From positions 1-20,055 of the IMG/VR virus record IMGVR_UViG_3300046616_000043: a stretch of 20,055 nucleotides of DNA; one strand, written 5' to 3'. Each line of letters opens with the position of its first letter. Position 1 is the first letter of the stretch. Below, piece by piece: positions 19,793-20,055 of the stretch. This stretch comes from a virus. The notes under the pieces are model-generated. The model saw nothing but the letters and a program-made list of their open reading frames with translations. It searched no databases and had not been told where the DNA came from. The translations under genes were made by a program, and so were the position numbers.

Positions 19793-20055
19793 GCCTTGAT
19801 GATCTCCACTTCTGCCATGATCTTCGTCAGAGTTGCGATGACAGACAGGAGCTTGTCAGGAACTCGAGTGAGTCGATCCTGTAGATCGTCGAGGAACACT
19901 GCGTAGTAAGGCAGCGACTTCTGTTCGACCTTCTCCTCGCCGATGTACCACAGTTCAGCAACGAACTGAACCGGATCAGACACGTTCTCCAGAGTCCACT
20001 TCGTCATGTCCTTGAAACGCTTCTGACGAAGAATTTCGAACAGACCGTCGATCGA
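19789..20055 (-). CDS. 44: Clamp-loader large subunit, gp44-like, C-terminus only
   Basis: The frame is open to the window edge, so only the last 88 residues are present: the segment begins SIDGLFEILRQKRFKDMTKW and ends VIATLTKIMAEVEIIKA. It parallels the C-terminal domain of T4 gp44 (AIDDVLESLKNKDVKQLRAL ... LAYLFIQLACEMQW), the collar helices that hold the clamp-loader ring together. The ATG at 20007 has AAGGA only one base before it and is probably internal. The AAA+ ATPase core lies outside the window. The adjacent gp62-like gene supports the call. Confidence 0.8.
   Translation of the reverse strand, partial: SIDGLFEILRQKRFKDMTKWTLENVSDPVQFVAELWYIGEEKVEQKSLPYYAVFLDDLQDRLTRVPDKLLSVIATLTKIMAEVEIIKA

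Noticed and set aside
19789-20007. Separate 72-residue gene starting at the ATG at 20007
   Set aside because: The frame stays open to the window edge, the AAGGA is too close to the ATG, and the upstream residues continue the gp44-like alignment.
1-20055. CRISPR arrays, tRNA genes, integrase, insertion sequences
   Set aside because: No direct-repeat array, cloverleaf-sized gap, recombinase motif or terminal repeat was found; gene gaps are nearly all under 150 bases and are explained by promoters or terminators.

Overview
This window looks like the replication and nucleotide-metabolism region of a large tailed phage of the T4 superfamily. Evidence for this is a T4 gp43-type family B DNA polymerase, the C-terminus of a gp44-like clamp-loader ATPase followed directly by a gp62-like small clamp-loader subunit, Dam methylase, ATP-dependent DNA ligase, thymidylate synthase and dihydrofolate reductase. 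Genes are short, tightly packed and joined by ATGA, GTGA or TGATG overlaps. A gene of the GapR/DUF2312 family, typical of Alphaproteobacteria, points to an alphaproteobacterial host. That host assignment, and any kinship with rhizobial T4-like phages, is inference. No tRNA, rRNA, CRISPR array, insertion sequence or integrase was seen.

Almost everything is on the minus strand, so transcription runs from high to low coordinates. From 20055 down to 18745: end of gp44, gp62 and two unknown genes. From 18720 to 17700: two small modules of unknown genes, each behind a promoter of a recurring type, ending at a hairpin terminator. From 17690 to 12875: a small membrane protein, Dam, a zinc-ribbon protein, DNA polymerase, an unknown 257-residue protein and a small membrane protein. 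From 12870 to 7332: a compact operon with ligase, six small unknowns, a HAD phosphatase, ThyA, DHFR and two more unknowns. From 7330 to 4997: two further promoter-led groups, including a protein with an ExoX-C/DUF3820-like segment. From 4915 to 2048: a zinc-binding protein, an unknown, a GT-B glycosyltransferase, an unknown, GapR and an unknown. From 1 to 1550: three more promoter-led short operons. The one convincing plus-strand gene (1548-2000) carries a ParB/sulfiredoxin-like motif.

Two themes tie the window together. First, at least eight intergenic sites carry a near-identical minus-strand promoter and leader: TTTTCTTGTTTAC, a gap, a TAGATT-like -10, and a leader with CCACGGAG as ribosome-binding site. 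Most lead groups of small unknown genes (probably the early, host-takeover set); one leads the ligase operon. Polymerase, Dam and the glycosyltransferase lack it. Second, the polymerase and the glycosyltransferase both end in LDIF, and the ligase begins MLDIF. In T4/RB69 the polymerase C-terminus docks on the sliding clamp, so this phage may recruit ligase and a DNA-modifying glycosyltransferase to the clamp by the same short motif.
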